DNA of 64,000 nucleotides from Bartonella tribocorum CIP 105476 (GTDB lineage Bacteria; Pseudomonadota; Alphaproteobacteria; Rhizobiales; Rhizobiaceae): positions 1,302,001-1,366,000 of the forward strand of contig NC_010161.1 in the NCBI RefSeq assembly GCF_000196435.1, read 5' to 3'. The position numbers were made by a program, and so were the translations under genes. The notes beneath the pieces were generated by a model. It saw nothing but the letters and a program-made list of their open reading frames with translations, was not told the origin of the DNA and did not search any database. This document shows positions 26,564-35,683 of the stretch, piece by piece. Every line of letters begins with the position of its first letter. Position 1 is the stretch's first letter.

Positions 26564-28133
26564 GATACCCCAACCCACGTGCAATCATCTGCACCTTTGC
26601 CAAGCGTGCTGCCAAGGCATGATGATCCATCTCACCCAACAATTCATCTAAGCCTTTAAGGATATCCTCATAACTTTTAGCCTCTCTCACAAGCTTTTTA
26701 AAAGGTTCTAAAAGGGGTTCTAAATCCTCTTCCCAGTCGCTTAAAGCTTCTTCAGAAAGCCGATCCAATTCGTCGTGATGTTTCACGCCCTGCTCTCTTT
26801 CGCCCTGCTTTCTTGTCACAGAAATATCAACAACACCCCCACAATCAGCACAAACATCTGCCTTTTGTTGCCCGGCATCATCAGCTGTAAGGGAAGGAGC
26901 CTTTAAAACATCCTCTCCCTTTTTGGGTTGCGAAAAGCCAATCTTATTGCGCACTTCTTGCGCCCCCACACACAATCCTAAAGGAACAAGTTTTTCCAAA
27001 GCATCACTGATGGCTTTAATATCTTCATTTTCCGAAATCGGCCAATAGACAAGCGGAGTGCGCTCTTGGGGTCCAAAATTAATCTCAACAAAGGGAACGA
27101 TTAAATCACGATTAGTGGTCAAGGCTAATTGGCGTGCATCAGCTCTAGCAATATCATGGCGTACATTTTCATGAATGCGGGCTTGCGAAAAAGACGAACC
27201 ATCGTCTGTCGTCATGGTTTGCCCCAATACCCCTTTAGAAATCTGCCGATCTAAATATTCAGCCTTCGCGGCAAAAACCGCATTGCCACTGCCCCCTGCT
27301 GCTTCAATAAACTCAATCTCCATCTCTTTGGGAATAATCGCCGCCGCATCACTGGATAAATCACGTACCGCTTGAATCAGAACCCGCCGCTCCTCATGAG
27401 AAGAGCTTGCCCCATATTTACCAACACGCAAAGGCATGCCATAAACTTCTAAAAATGCCATCCAATCTTTCAGCGTATAAGACTTGAAGAGAAAAGCCCA
27501 AGCCGCAAGACGTGCAAGTCCAGAACGAATAGGCAAACCGCTTTTAAGCTTGGGTCTGTGAATAGAAAATTTATAAGCAGGCAATTCACTTCCATACAAA
27601 GACCCCTCTTCTTTTAAACGCAAATGAAAGCCATCCCGCCGATCCAATTGAAAAAACCGCTGGTCACGCCATTTCCAAGCAACCGGCCACCATTCCTTAG
27701 CACTCTTGTCCCACAAAGTTTCAACAACCGCATAGCCTTTTCCCAAAGCATCTAACAAATCCGCCACATAATCATCAACAAAAGTCGGTGCACTGATCAC
27801 TTCCCGCACCGCATCCGCTATCTTTTTATCCAATGCACTGTTGCTTGCGGCAATCACCCCAGGCTCCACCCCTGTGAGAGCATTTTTACGCATGCCAAGC
27901 ACAGCACGATAATGCAAATCGCGCTCTTCCATATCATCAGCAAGTTGAAAAAACTGTTCTGGAGCCCCCCTTGCTGCCTGCTGCAAAATATCAGCAAGTT
28001 GCGCAGGCGTCAAACCACTCACAACAGTTTGTGACCACACATCACGAACACCCCCAATGGTAGGGCTTGCAACTTCCCGTTCCAATCCCTTTATCTTAAG
28101 AGCCCTGCCCCATTGGTCTAAAAGTTGTACCAT
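26556..28133 (-). CDS. Portal protein (DUF935, Mu gp29-like)
   Basis: The 525-residue protein has DUF935 hallmarks: GGVRDVWSQTVVSGLTPAQLADIL, DDMEERDLHYRAVLGMRKNALTGVEP, YAVVETLWDKS and, centrally, FLEVYGMPLRVGKYG. It would form the dodecameric ring through which DNA is packaged. A CxxC (VCADCGG, about residue 430) in the C-terminal part may bind zinc. It is absent from prophage B. Confidence 0.93.
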   Translation of the reverse strand: MVQLLDQWGRALKIKGLEREVASPTIGGVRDVWSQTVVSGLTPAQLADILQQAARGAPEQFFQLADDMEERDLHYRAVLGMRKNALTGVEPGVIAASNSALDKKIADAVREVISAPTFVDDYVADLLDALGKGYAVVETLWDKSAKEWWPVAWKWRDQRFFQLDRRDGFHLRLKEEGSLYGSELPAYKFSIHRPKLKSGLPIRSGLARLAAWAFLFKSYTLKDWMAFLEVYGMPLRVGKYGASSSHEERRVLIQAVRDLSSDAAAIIPKEMEIEFIEAAGGSGNAVFAAKAEYLDRQISKGVLGQTMTTDDGSSFSQARIHENVRHDIARADARQLALTTNRDLIVPFVEINFGPQERTPLVYWPISENEDIKAISDALEKLVPLGLCVGAQEVRNKIGFSQPKKGEDVLKAPSLTADDAGQQKADVCADCGGVVDISVTRKQGEREQGVKHHDELDRLSEEALSDWEEDLEPLLEPFKKLVREAKSYEDILKGLDELLGEMDHHALAARLAKVQMIARGLGYHG

Positions 28134-28145
28134 TTCATCATCCCA

Positions 28146-29768
28146 TCAATAAATCTTTGATCGCATCGTTGAAACAAAAGCGGGTGAAAAGAGCGGACTT
28201 TCATCAAAACCATAAACCTCTCTCACAGGCGTATATTCGTAAATTTCCGGCGTCTGCCGGCTGGCAAAATAAGCCAAAGCGCAAGCAATCGCGCTATCAC
28301 CATGACGCATAAAACCATCACTGCCTTTAAAACGATGATTGTCTGGAATTTTCACAATGCCATTGACATAAGCAAGCGCTTGATGATCCGCAACAATATC
28401 GCTATCGCGCGGCAAAACAATGGACCCATCCCCAAAAGCTTCCAAATAAGCCGGCATTTCCTTGCCATACCAACTTTGTGACAAGGACACTTCCTTGACA
28501 AGACCCCCATAACGCTGTGCCGCTTTTTCCGCTAAATAAGCCCCATTGCCCCGCGCATCTAACGCACCACCCAACAAACGTGGCAAACCACCCACAACAT
28601 AAAATAAAATCTCTCTTTGTTGATCAAACGGCATATTGCGCAATTCCACCATAAACCGCACACGGCGCACCAAATCTTGTCCCACTTCCATCACCACAAT
28701 GGAGGTGGCATCACCAGACCTAGCAAAATCAACACCAAAAACATGTTGACGCCGCCGATCAAGCCTAGAATGCAAAGGCTTGATATGCTTCTCACACCAA
28801 GAAAAAGCAACAATACTTCGTTGTTGTTCCGATTGATTTTTAAAATCATCCACACAAGCAAAACGCAACACCGCAATATCTTTCGCACAACAATTTTCAA
28901 TCTGCAAACGCGTTAAAGCCGCCCCTTCTTGATCCGCCGGTATGGCATCTAACTCTTGGCGCATCGCACTCAAACGCACCCCATAAGAGGCACGAATTTG
29001 CTCTTCCCATTGTTGTTCTGCTCCCCTACTCCACACCGCCCCCTTCATGGCACAAACCCGTTTAAACAAACCATTTTTAACAGCCTCACCAAAAGGGTAA
29101 CGATGCAGAGAAAAAGGAACCTTGCCTGCTTTTGCCTCACGGATCAGTTCATTGAAAGGATTAAGCACACCATTATGGGTGGAGATCACACGGATTTTAC
29201 CCCCCCAAATAAGCAAAGCATTCACCGCATCTAAAACAGCGCGCACATCTTGATGAAACGCCGCCTCATCAATCACCACAATGCCCTGTAACCCCCGAAT
29301 ATTTTCAGGGCGGCTTGAGAGCGCTTCAATACGAAACCCAGAAGCAAAGCGCACCCGATAAGCAGAGATATATTTCGTGGAACCATCCGCCCTTTGATCT
29401 GGAAATAAAAATTCCTCTACATCACCACTGTGGCTTGTGATTGCCGAAGCAAAATTGCTCACATAGCCAATAAATTCACGCCCCTTATCTTTGGTGTCAC
29501 CAATATAAAAAACATTATCGCCCCCAGCCTTAACGCTCGCTGCCGCAATCAGTGTATCATCCAAAGCTTCTGCAAAAGTAATGCCGGTCCGCCGCCCCTT
29601 TTCCACCAATTTTAACACAGACTTATCCTCAATCCATGCCCGTTGATGCGCCATCAAAACACCTTCCGCTAAGGGATCACTCTCTTTGGGAAAAGTGCTC
29701 CTCTGCCAAATGTCAAAGTGTGCCTGATCTTCAACAGCAGGGCTTCCACCCATCTGCCCTTCAGCCAT
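28146..29768 (-). CDS. Terminase large subunit (Mu gp28-like)
   Basis: The 540-residue packaging motor has an ATPase domain with a Walker A-like KGRRTGIT (57-64) and Walker B IVVIDEAAF (163-171). The nuclease domain begins near HVFGVDFARSGDATSIVV (about 342-358), which supplies the first acidic residue. It lies between a gp27-like small subunit and the portal. Confidence 0.93.
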   Translation of the reverse strand: MAEGQMGGSPAVEDQAHFDIWQRSTFPKESDPLAEGVLMAHQRAWIEDKSVLKLVEKGRRTGITFAEALDDTLIAAASVKAGGDNVFYIGDTKDKGREFIGYVSNFASAITSHSGDVEEFLFPDQRADGSTKYISAYRVRFASGFRIEALSSRPENIRGLQGIVVIDEAAFHQDVRAVLDAVNALLIWGGKIRVISTHNGVLNPFNELIREAKAGKVPFSLHRYPFGEAVKNGLFKRVCAMKGAVWSRGAEQQWEEQIRASYGVRLSAMRQELDAIPADQEGAALTRLQIENCCAKDIAVLRFACVDDFKNQSEQQRSIVAFSWCEKHIKPLHSRLDRRRQHVFGVDFARSGDATSIVVMEVGQDLVRRVRFMVELRNMPFDQQREILFYVVGGLPRLLGGALDARGNGAYLAEKAAQRYGGLVKEVSLSQSWYGKEMPAYLEAFGDGSIVLPRDSDIVADHQALAYVNGIVKIPDNHRFKGSDGFMRHGDSAIACALAYFASRQTPEIYEYTPVREVYGFDESPLFSPAFVSTMRSKIY

Positions 29769-30342
29769 GTTTTACCCCCAACACCTGCGCACGAATAGCC
29801 CGCGCACGCTCTTCTGAAAGCCCCGCCGCTGCCGCTGCAGCGTCAACCGCTTTGCTTGCTTTTTGGGTAAAATCCTTTTCTAATCTTTGCCGTCTGGTGG
29901 TCGACAAATGTTCAGCCGCCAAAACCCCTTTAAGCGCATTGGCCAATTCTTGGGCTGCCTTTGGTGAAAGGCTTTTTCCACTGCTCAACGTGGAAAAAAT
30001 AAGCTCTTTAATCGCGGCGGCCGTCAACAGAGTAATATTATCAGAAGCCTTGGCATCAAAGCGTTGCGAAAGGCTTGCGGCAATTTCACGGGTTTGCTCC
30101 AAGCGCCTTGACATCACAGCCAAACGCAAAGAATAACGATTAAAACTGGAAAAGGAGGGAATAGAAAAATTGAGACCCGTTTCTTTTTTTAAAGCCTTCA
30201 AAGCCGCTTTAAATTCATCATAAATGGCTTTTTGCGTCTTTTCACGCCCATTTAAAGCCTCAGCCGCCTCTGCAATAATTTGATCACAAGCTTGCGGCAA
30301 TAAATCAATCGCCGTTAAGCGTCCACGCCCGACCTTGCGCAT
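29761..30342 (-). CDS. Small terminase-like protein (DUF3486, Mu gp27-like)
   Basis: The 193-residue protein starts MRKVGRGRLTAIDLLPQACDQIIAEAAEAL and contains the pattern LNFSIPSFSSFNRYSLRLAV, both typical of DUF3486, the gene that precedes gp28 in Mu-like phages. It probably recognises phage DNA for packaging. It overlaps the large-subunit gene by eight bases. Confidence 0.87.
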   Translation of the reverse strand: MRKVGRGRLTAIDLLPQACDQIIAEAAEALNGREKTQKAIYDEFKAALKALKKETGLNFSIPSFSSFNRYSLRLAVMSRRLEQTREIAASLSQRFDAKASDNITLLTAAAIKELIFSTLSSGKSLSPKAAQELANALKGVLAAEHLSTTRRQRLEKDFTQKASKAVDAAAAAAGLSEERARAIRAQVLGVKHG

Positions 30343-30661
30343 CTTTCACCTCGTCTTTTATTGATGAACGTTTAGGCCGCTTAATCCCCTCAATCGAAAA
30401 GCTCCGGTCTAAATGACGTGCCCCCCGTTCCGTTAAAGCCGCAAGCAAAACAGAACCCACACATTTTAACGTAACAGCCCCTTGATCTTCCATAAAAGCC
30501 AATTCATTCCGGACAAAATCACCATCCCGCCGGATACCGTAACTATATAAAAGCCGCTCAATCATCGCACTCGATAAGGTTTCGCTCCGCTCACAAGCAA
30601 GCCCTTTTAAAATAATCAACCGCGCTTCTTCACGGATGATTTTATCCATATCTGCTTTCAT
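30305..30661 (-). CDS. Mu gp26-like protein
   Basis: The 118-residue protein has a winged-helix-like pattern (MIERLLYSYGIRRDGDFVRNELAFMEDQGAVTL ... ALTERGARHLDRSF) found in the small phage protein that sits just before the DUF3486 gene in Mu-like phages. Its role is unknown; DNA binding in packaging is possible. Confidence 0.72.
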   Translation of the reverse strand: MKADMDKIIREEARLIILKGLACERSETLSSAMIERLLYSYGIRRDGDFVRNELAFMEDQGAVTLKCVGSVLLAALTERGARHLDRSFSIEGIKRPKRSSIKDEVKDAQGRAWTLNGD

Positions 30662-30972
30662 TTCTTGGCATTCTCCAACAAAAATTCTTGTAAGCGCTCA
30701 CCAATGGCTGCCACCGGTTGTAATTGGGCAGAAAGCGTATTGAGGCGACCATTCAATTTCTCCATATTCACTTCCAGCCTTTGCAGCGCATCACGATCAG
30801 GCAAAAAATCCATCTCTGTCTCTAACTTTTGCACACGCTCTTTAAGCACCGTGATGTCTTTCAACATTTCCCGCGCACCAGAAGAAAAATAAGCTTTTAA
30901 AACCCCACAAATGGCAACAATGGATAACAACAAAGACAACCAACCATTGGCCACACTAATATCTAAATTCAC
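30658..30972 (-). CDS. DUF2730-like small membrane protein
   Basis: The 104-residue protein has one transmembrane helix (about residues 9-29, WLSLLLSIVAICGVLKAYF) followed by a long coiled coil (about 33-75) rich in Leu/Glu heptads. Size and layout match DUF2730 of the Mu gp25 position. Function is unknown. Confidence 0.75.
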   Translation of the reverse strand: MNLDISVANGWLSLLLSIVAICGVLKAYFSSGAREMLKDITVLKERVQKLETEMDFLPDRDALQRLEVNMEKLNGRLNTLSAQLQPVAAIGERLQEFLLENAKK

Positions 30973-30981
30973 GCCCCCTCC

Positions 30982-31251
30982 TCATCTCATTAAAATCGCT
31001 TTAACCGCAGCTCTTCTGCGCTGTTCGCAGACTAATAAAGCAGCCCGATCACGCCCCCAATAATGCACCACTTCTTGTTCATTCAAAGCACGTTCCGGCA
31101 ACAATGAAGGCTGGTGACACGCCATGCGAACAACAGGTGGCAATTCAGCCGATAAAAACGGATAAGAAAAGCTATCCCTTAGCTTGGGTGTTGAGCAAGC
31201 GCACACGCTCAAGCCCAAGACAACCGCTAGGAACAGTTGGCAAAACTGCAT
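30982..31251 (-). CDS. Outer-membrane spanin-like lipoprotein (Rz1-type)
   Basis: The 89-residue protein has a signal peptide FCQLFLAVVLGLSV followed by a lipobox in which C19 (VCAC) is the likely lipidated residue. Its first 80 bases overlap the inner-spanin gene in another frame, the usual layout for Rz/Rz1 pairs. Together they would fuse inner and outer membranes at lysis. The family is inferred from architecture. Confidence 0.65.
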   Translation of the reverse strand: MQFCQLFLAVVLGLSVCACSTPKLRDSFSYPFLSAELPPVVRMACHQPSLLPERALNEQEVVHYWGRDRAALLVCEQRRRAAVKAILMR

Positions 31252-31513
31252 TGATCTCCTCCATTTTTGTAAGCTTTTGTTCCAAACTAGAAATCACCGC
31301 TTGTGCTTGAAGCCCTGCTTTTTGCGCAGCCTCTCTTTGCCTCTCTTGTTCAAGCCGTGCTTGTAAAGAAACCTTGGCAATCTCCAAGCGCCAATAGGCA
31401 TCACGCGCCTTTTCCGCCTTTAAAACTTGCGCTTTCATAAAGCCAAAAGCCGCCAACATCACACCGCCCCAAAAAAGCAATCCCAAAGACAGTTTTGAAA
31501 GTGGGCTAAACAT
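31172..31513 (-). CDS. Inner-membrane spanin-like protein (Rz-type)
   Basis: The 113-residue protein has an N-terminal transmembrane helix (about 7-26, LSLGLLFWGGVMLAAFGFM) and a coiled coil (about 30-88) rich in Ala, Glu, Gln and Lys, then PSGCLGLERVRLLN. This is the layout of i-spanins. The ATG at 31513 is preferred to an upstream GTG because GTGGAG lies about 11 bases before it. It is between the holin candidate and the lipoprotein gene. Confidence 0.7.
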   Translation of the reverse strand: MFSPLSKLSLGLLFWGGVMLAAFGFMKAQVLKAEKARDAYWRLEIAKVSLQARLEQERQREAAQKAGLQAQAVISSLEQKLTKMEEINAVLPTVPSGCLGLERVRLLNTQAKG

Positions 31514-31793
31514 GGCGCTTATCACTCCACCCCGTTATCTCCACCTCATCATAGACGCTGCTATGCTGCTTATGAGAATGTTTCCTATTGGAAAAATCCA
31601 CAGAACCAAAACCGCGATGCACCCCCAAATTCCCAACGATAATCGCCACCATGGAAGGAATAGAAATCGCTGCCATATCAACAATACGTGGTGCTCCCCA
31701 CAAACCACCAGCAATCAGCAAAAAAATAACCCCCCAAGCAAACCAAAAGGACCACCATAAATAACGTTTCGAACCACGATAAGAGGGTTTCAT
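31506..31793 (-). CDS. Holin-like membrane protein
   Basis: The 95-residue protein has two transmembrane helices (about 11-33 and 38-57) and a basic, His-rich C-terminal tail (NRKHSHKQHSS). Position directly after the endolysin and before the spanins makes a holin role likely. No specific holin family is recognised. Confidence 0.68.
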   Translation of the reverse strand: MKPSYRGSKRYLWWSFWFAWGVIFLLIAGGLWGAPRIVDMAAISIPSMVAIIVGNLGVHRGFGSVDFSNRKHSHKQHSSVYDEVEITGWSDKRHV

Positions 31794-32371
31794 GCTTCCA
31801 CCTCGCCTCCAATCCCCAAAAGCTTTTTGGCGCGGTTCAAATAGGTCAAGCGGTGCACAAGTCCATTTCTTCCCCCATTAATTGCCTTGGTAATCCCCAC
31901 GACATCATCTCGATCAGCAAGCTTATTTAAGCCTTTCATCTGCCAAAACCAAACAGCCGACCAAAGGGCTGCAGGAAACTTTTCCAGCACTTCTGGAAAT
32001 GCTTCACAATCAACCGCTTGTTCATCGATTAAGCGCCAAAACTTCGTAAAACGACGGTAATTATTGCGCCCCGTCAACTGGATCAAACCACGCCCCTTAA
32101 AATGCACCCCATCACCAGGGTTGACATTACCTAAATCACGCCGCCCCTCATAAGCGCGCCCTGAGGCATATTCACGCAGGGTAAAAAAGCCATCACTCTC
32201 ATGCGCACATTGGCTTAAAAAATGTGCAATACGCAAATGCGTCGTGAGTTCCCCATAAGATAAAGCTTTAGGCAACACGCGTGCCATTTCAACAATAATA
32301 AAATCTTGGCGCGCATGATGCGTCAGTTTAGGCGCAAGTTGATGAAGAAAAGAGGCATCTATTGAAATCAT
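31790..32371 (-). CDS. Endolysin, glycoside hydrolase family 19-like
   Basis: The 193-residue enzyme would cleave peptidoglycan glycan strands at lysis. GH19 hallmarks are FLSQCAHESDGFFTLREYASGRAYEGRRDLGN, with the catalytic glutamate at E58 of AHES, and FKGRGLIQLTGRNNY (91-105). It has no signal peptide, so release depends on the holin. It is the first gene of the lysis-packaging late unit, directly downstream of the first late-promoter dyad. Confidence 0.93.
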   Translation of the reverse strand: MISIDASFLHQLAPKLTHHARQDFIIVEMARVLPKALSYGELTTHLRIAHFLSQCAHESDGFFTLREYASGRAYEGRRDLGNVNPGDGVHFKGRGLIQLTGRNNYRRFTKFWRLIDEQAVDCEAFPEVLEKFPAALWSAVWFWQMKGLNKLADRDDVVGITKAINGGRNGLVHRLTYLNRAKKLLGIGGEVEA

Positions 32372-32435
32372 AACAAACCACTCAATGAATAAAATTCATT
32401 CGCAGTTTACGAAATCTCACGCCCCCCATATAAGC

Positions 32436-32448
32436 CTGACACTGTCAG
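32436..32448 (-). promoter_or_regulatory. Late-promoter dyad upstream of the lysis operon
   Basis: The dyad CTGACACTGTCAG has the same flanks as the other late sites (preceded by TAAGC, followed by TCAAAA on the plus strand). A candidate -10 TAAACT lies at 32404-32409, about 35 bp from its centre. It lies between the activator gene and the endolysin, matching Mu Plys. Prophage B does not have this copy. Confidence 0.7.
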
Positions 32449-32457
32449 TCAAAACTC

Positions 32458-32865
32458 TCAATACTCATAAAACTCTGGAAATAATAAACCTTGGGGCTCT
32501 TTTGAAGAAATTCTCTTCTTTAAGCGATAGGCTGTACGCACATGCATACCAGAAACTGCTGCTGCAGCATCTACCGACCAGCCTTTTTGCAGCGCTTGCA
32601 TCATTTTTTGCCGCCGTTCAGCATCTCTACCAAGGGGGATAAGAAGGCGCACACCCGAACCATTAAAACAAAAATGGTTGATCAATTGCTCCGCCTCTTC
32701 AAACCCAACAATTTCAATCAACCAATCCGCATTCTCAAGACGCCCAGGGATATAAACTTCTCGTCCGCCAAAAGCACGCATCATATTCCATGCTGCTTCA
32801 CTGCCCGCAACATCAGCTATTTCACGCAATAAGGCAGGAAAATCGCTATAGATTTCCTCTTGCAT
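32458..32865 (-). CDS. Mor-type transcription activator
   Basis: The 135-residue protein belongs to the Mor/C activator family of Mu-like phages. It has an N-terminal dimerisation part (ADWLIEIVGFEEAEQLINHFCFNGSG...IPLG) and a C-terminal helix-turn-helix (about 96-117, GWSVDAAAAVSGMHVRTAYRLKKRI). It is the only Mor/C homologue in the window, so it probably controls all late units, taking the role of both Mor and C. It lies 86 bp upstream of the endolysin gene, next to the first dyad. Confidence 0.9.
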   Translation of the reverse strand: MQEEIYSDFPALLREIADVAGSEAAWNMMRAFGGREVYIPGRLENADWLIEIVGFEEAEQLINHFCFNGSGVRLLIPLGRDAERRQKMMQALQKGWSVDAAAAVSGMHVRTAYRLKKRISSKEPQGLLFPEFYEY

Positions 32866-32871
32866 ACATGC

Positions 32872-33489
32872 TTACCCCTCGCTTTTAACACCTTTACGGA
32901 TTTTCCGCCCCCAAACATTCATCACTTCTCTAAAGTCGCCCCCACTCATCTCACCCAAAGCTTTACCACTTAACGCCATAACACTTTGATGAAAAGCCCC
33001 AAGCTCAAACATAGCATCGGGATTCAAACACTTCCATTGGGCACACAAAATGGAAATGCTTGGTTTCTTCCTCCATGAATCTTCGCGGTTTTTCCCTCTC
33101 CAGTCAACCCCACCCTCACGCTGCAACCAACCTTTCAACGCCTCAATGGCTCTGCATGCATCATCGCTATCGCGTAAAAAACGAATATGATCAATCCCTG
33201 TCTGTCTTTTCACAAAGGCAAGCAACGCCTTATCTGAACGATCACGAATAATGCCAAGATTCCACCCAGCAATCCAGAGCGCCTGGAGCTTCTTAGCATA
33301 TTTCCCCTCTAAACGCTTCCCATTCGGCTTAAAACCAAACGCTTTCATTTCAGCGATAACCAAGTGCTTTTCTGAAAAATTCAAATCTTTCGCCGATTGC
33401 TTGCCTGTCAAGCGATAGAGCAGTGCGCGATAGGTCTCATCATCAAGACCTAACGCGCGTTTTCCCATATGAAGGACAGCTAAAGACAT
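32872..33489 (-). CDS. GemA-like regulatory protein (DUF1018)
   Basis: The 205-residue protein starts MSLAVLHMGKRALGLDDETYRALLYRLTGKQSAKDL, the characteristic DUF1018 start, followed by KKLQALWIAGWNLGIIRDRSDKALLAFVKRQTGIDHIRFL. The ATG at 33489, with GGGGGGAG before it, is chosen over an upstream reading. In Mu, GemA modulates host gene expression. It lies directly before the Mor-type gene. Confidence 0.9.
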   Translation of the reverse strand: MSLAVLHMGKRALGLDDETYRALLYRLTGKQSAKDLNFSEKHLVIAEMKAFGFKPNGKRLEGKYAKKLQALWIAGWNLGIIRDRSDKALLAFVKRQTGIDHIRFLRDSDDACRAIEALKGWLQREGGVDWRGKNREDSWRKKPSISILCAQWKCLNPDAMFELGAFHQSVMALSGKALGEMSGGDFREVMNVWGRKIRKGVKSEG

Positions 33490-33499
33490 CTCTCCCCCC

Positions 33500-34129
33500 T
33501 CATGTCTTCGCCAGATCAATGGTCACAGCACGCCAAGCGCTTTCTAATGTATCGCGTTCATAAAAACGCACATATTCCTTAGATGTCGTCACACGGATCG
33601 CTTCACGAATGGCACGCATCGCCTCTTTCCAGCGTGGATCATCAATATCCAAACGCAACAGCATAAAGATCTCGCCCCGATTCACCTTGCCTTCTTTATC
33701 CGTATTAAAAGCACGCGTAATAATCGCACGGATTTCAGGGCGTGCATCCGCAGACCATTCATTCAAACACTCATCAAGAAGGCTTTTGGCAATTTGCAAT
33801 TGCGGTCCAAAATCAACACTTTCCTGAACTTGCACCTTAATACGTTGCAAACCATCAAAGCTTGTGTAAGTACAATTGCCCTTTTTGCCACGCCGCTCCA
33901 CACCATATTCTTGCGCAAGCAAGCTATCAAAATCACTCAAATCCGCAATCGTATGGTTGTTAAAACGTGCAATCCTTGCCGATAATTCTTTCGCAAAACC
34001 CATAATTTTGCGCACCGTTTCATCCTCTAACAAATCCGCAGGGCGGATCAGGTTTACCGGCACCAAAGCCCCTTTCGCATCCTTCATATAACGCGTACCT
34101 TCAAGTTCAATTTGTGGATTCATCACCAA
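33500..34129 (-). CDS. DUF3164 family early protein
   Basis: The 209-residue protein has the DUF3164 layout: TRYMKDAKGALVPVNLIRPADLLEDETVRKI, then LLAQEYGVERRGKKGNCTYTSFDGLQRIKVQVQE and a C-terminal helical half. The family is common in the early region of Mu-like phages; its role is unknown. It overlaps the open frame ahead of gemA. Confidence 0.88.
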   Translation of the reverse strand: MVMNPQIELEGTRYMKDAKGALVPVNLIRPADLLEDETVRKIMGFAKELSARIARFNNHTIADLSDFDSLLAQEYGVERRGKKGNCTYTSFDGLQRIKVQVQESVDFGPQLQIAKSLLDECLNEWSADARPEIRAIITRAFNTDKEGKVNRGEIFMLLRLDIDDPRWKEAMRAIREAIRVTTSKEYVRFYERDTLESAWRAVTIDLAKT

Positions 34130-34137
34130 CTTCCTCC

Positions 34138-34389
34138 TTATGTTTCTTGAAACCGGCGAAACGGCACAACTTCACCTCGATGAGGCACACATCCCGCTTT
34201 CAATTGCCAACGACACCGCAAAAGCTCATGACCTAAAATGTGGTTATAGCCCGCAAGGCGACGCAAATACTCAGTCAATTCTCGAACATCTTGTGCATGC
34301 AAAAAAATACCATTCATCTCATACTTCAAAAAGCCAGAGCGCAAAGCAATCAAGCAATCTCTTACCATATAAGGGTTACGTTCCATCAT
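34138..34389 (-). CDS. Hypothetical early protein (83 aa)
   Basis: The small basic protein (MMERNPYMVRDCLIALRSGFLKYEMNG...) overlaps the preceding gene by four bases (ATGA) and is followed closely by DUF3164, so it is probably translated as part of the early operon. No family is recognised. Confidence 0.62.
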   Translation of the reverse strand: MMERNPYMVRDCLIALRSGFLKYEMNGIFLHAQDVRELTEYLRRLAGYNHILGHELLRCRWQLKAGCVPHRGEVVPFRRFQET

Positions 34390-34655
34390 TTGCTTCCTCC
34401 AAAATCCATATAAATCACACGATTGCTCTTATCTTCATCTCGATCAGAGCTGTCACACTCAGCCAAAACTTCTGCAACTTGGCCTTCCAAAACCGCATCC
34501 GCTTCCCCCAAACGGTGAACACTCAACTCCAATTCAAGCAATAACGCCAAATCAACACACAATTTAAGCTTTTCTCCAATATCAAAACCGCATTGATAAT
34601 CGTCATAAAGACCAACAAGCGTATCGGATAATTCTTTGTCGCATAAAGAGATCAT
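34386..34655 (-). CDS. Hypothetical early protein (89 aa)
   Basis: The acidic protein begins MISLCDKELSDTLVGLYDDYQCG; its ATG at 34655 overlaps the muB-like stop as ATGA. A reading from 34685 would run back into muB. It contains a leucine-rich helix (ALLLELELSVHRL). No family is recognised. Confidence 0.62.
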   Translation of the reverse strand: MISLCDKELSDTLVGLYDDYQCGFDIGEKLKLCVDLALLLELELSVHRLGEADAVLEGQVAEVLAECDSSDRDEDKSNRVIYMDFGGSK

Positions 34656-35683
34656 GCCAATTCCTCCACATCGCGGTTTTTCCATGCCGCTTTGACATGT
34701 TTCAAAGTCACCTCACACCCATCTCCAAGCGCTGCCATGCGTGCTAACATCATCGTCTTATCAATCTGCCGTAAAGCCCCAGCTTTCAAACCAATCCCTG
34801 TCAAAAACTTTATTGCACCAGCATCTTCAATTCCCCAATCGTGAATGCGCGCCGCAATATCTTCGCTATAAGGCTTGCGACGCTTTAGATGCATTGCCAA
34901 GCGGCTTTTAATTTGTGCATAAGAAGGACCATTTTGACGATGAACAAGGCGCCCTGAAATCTCATCATTCCCCACCAAAGCGAGCCCTGTGCCATTGATA
35001 TCAACAAAATGACGCAACTGATTAATCGCCTCATCTGTTAAATTTTGCGCTTCATCCACAATCAGCAGTGTCCCCCCACCAACACGCTCTAATCTCTTGC
35101 CAATCGCACGCGTTAAGCGGGTGGGGTTATATTCCACCACTTCCAATTCCGCTGCCATATCATTCAAAATACCATGAACACTGCGCGTATGCGGGCTTGC
35201 TGTCACAAGGTAAACATGCGGGCGGGTTGCGCGGTAATGCCGGCAGGTTTCTGTCTTACCATTGCCCGCATCAAGCGTAATCATCACCATATCACCCGTA
35301 CTTTGCGCCAGTGTTAGCGTGTCAATGATTTCACAAGCTATACGGTTCTTTTGAAACGCAGGCTTTTCGGGGATCTTCTCCAAAAATCCCGCTGTTTCTT
35401 TTAAAGCCTCAACCCATTGGTGAACCTTCGCATTCTGTTTACCCAATTGCCCCGCATAACTGCCCGCATACCACTGCGAAAACGTCCCATCCGGCATGCC
35501 GATGCGCCGCGCCACTTCTGCTTTCGTCCAATCATTCATTTGTGCCAGAGCTCTTACCGAATCCACAAGCGTGTTCCATAAAGCAATATCATCACTATTG
35601 CGGTTTTGCGCTGCCCCATCGGGCTGCTTTTTTGGGCGCGCCCAAGGATTTTTTTCAACCGTTGCATTTATCGCGTACTTCAT
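34652..35683 (-). CDS. MuB-like ATP-dependent target-capture protein
   Basis: The 343-residue AAA+ ATPase would choose DNA targets and stimulate the transposase. An N-terminal helix-turn-helix (WTKAEVARRIGMPDGTFSQWYAG, about 52-74) precedes the ATPase domain with Walker A DAGNGKT (138-144), Walker B LLIVDEAQ (206-213) and sensor LALVGND. AGGGGA lies before the ATG. An unusual 357-bp spacer separates it from the transposase gene. Confidence 0.92.
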   Translation of the reverse strand: MKYAINATVEKNPWARPKKQPDGAAQNRNSDDIALWNTLVDSVRALAQMNDWTKAEVARRIGMPDGTFSQWYAGSYAGQLGKQNAKVHQWVEALKETAGFLEKIPEKPAFQKNRIACEIIDTLTLAQSTGDMVMITLDAGNGKTETCRHYRATRPHVYLVTASPHTRSVHGILNDMAAELEVVEYNPTRLTRAIGKRLERVGGGTLLIVDEAQNLTDEAINQLRHFVDINGTGLALVGNDEISGRLVHRQNGPSYAQIKSRLAMHLKRRKPYSEDIAARIHDWGIEDAGAIKFLTGIGLKAGALRQIDKTMMLARMAALGDGCEVTLKHVKAAWKNRDVEELA

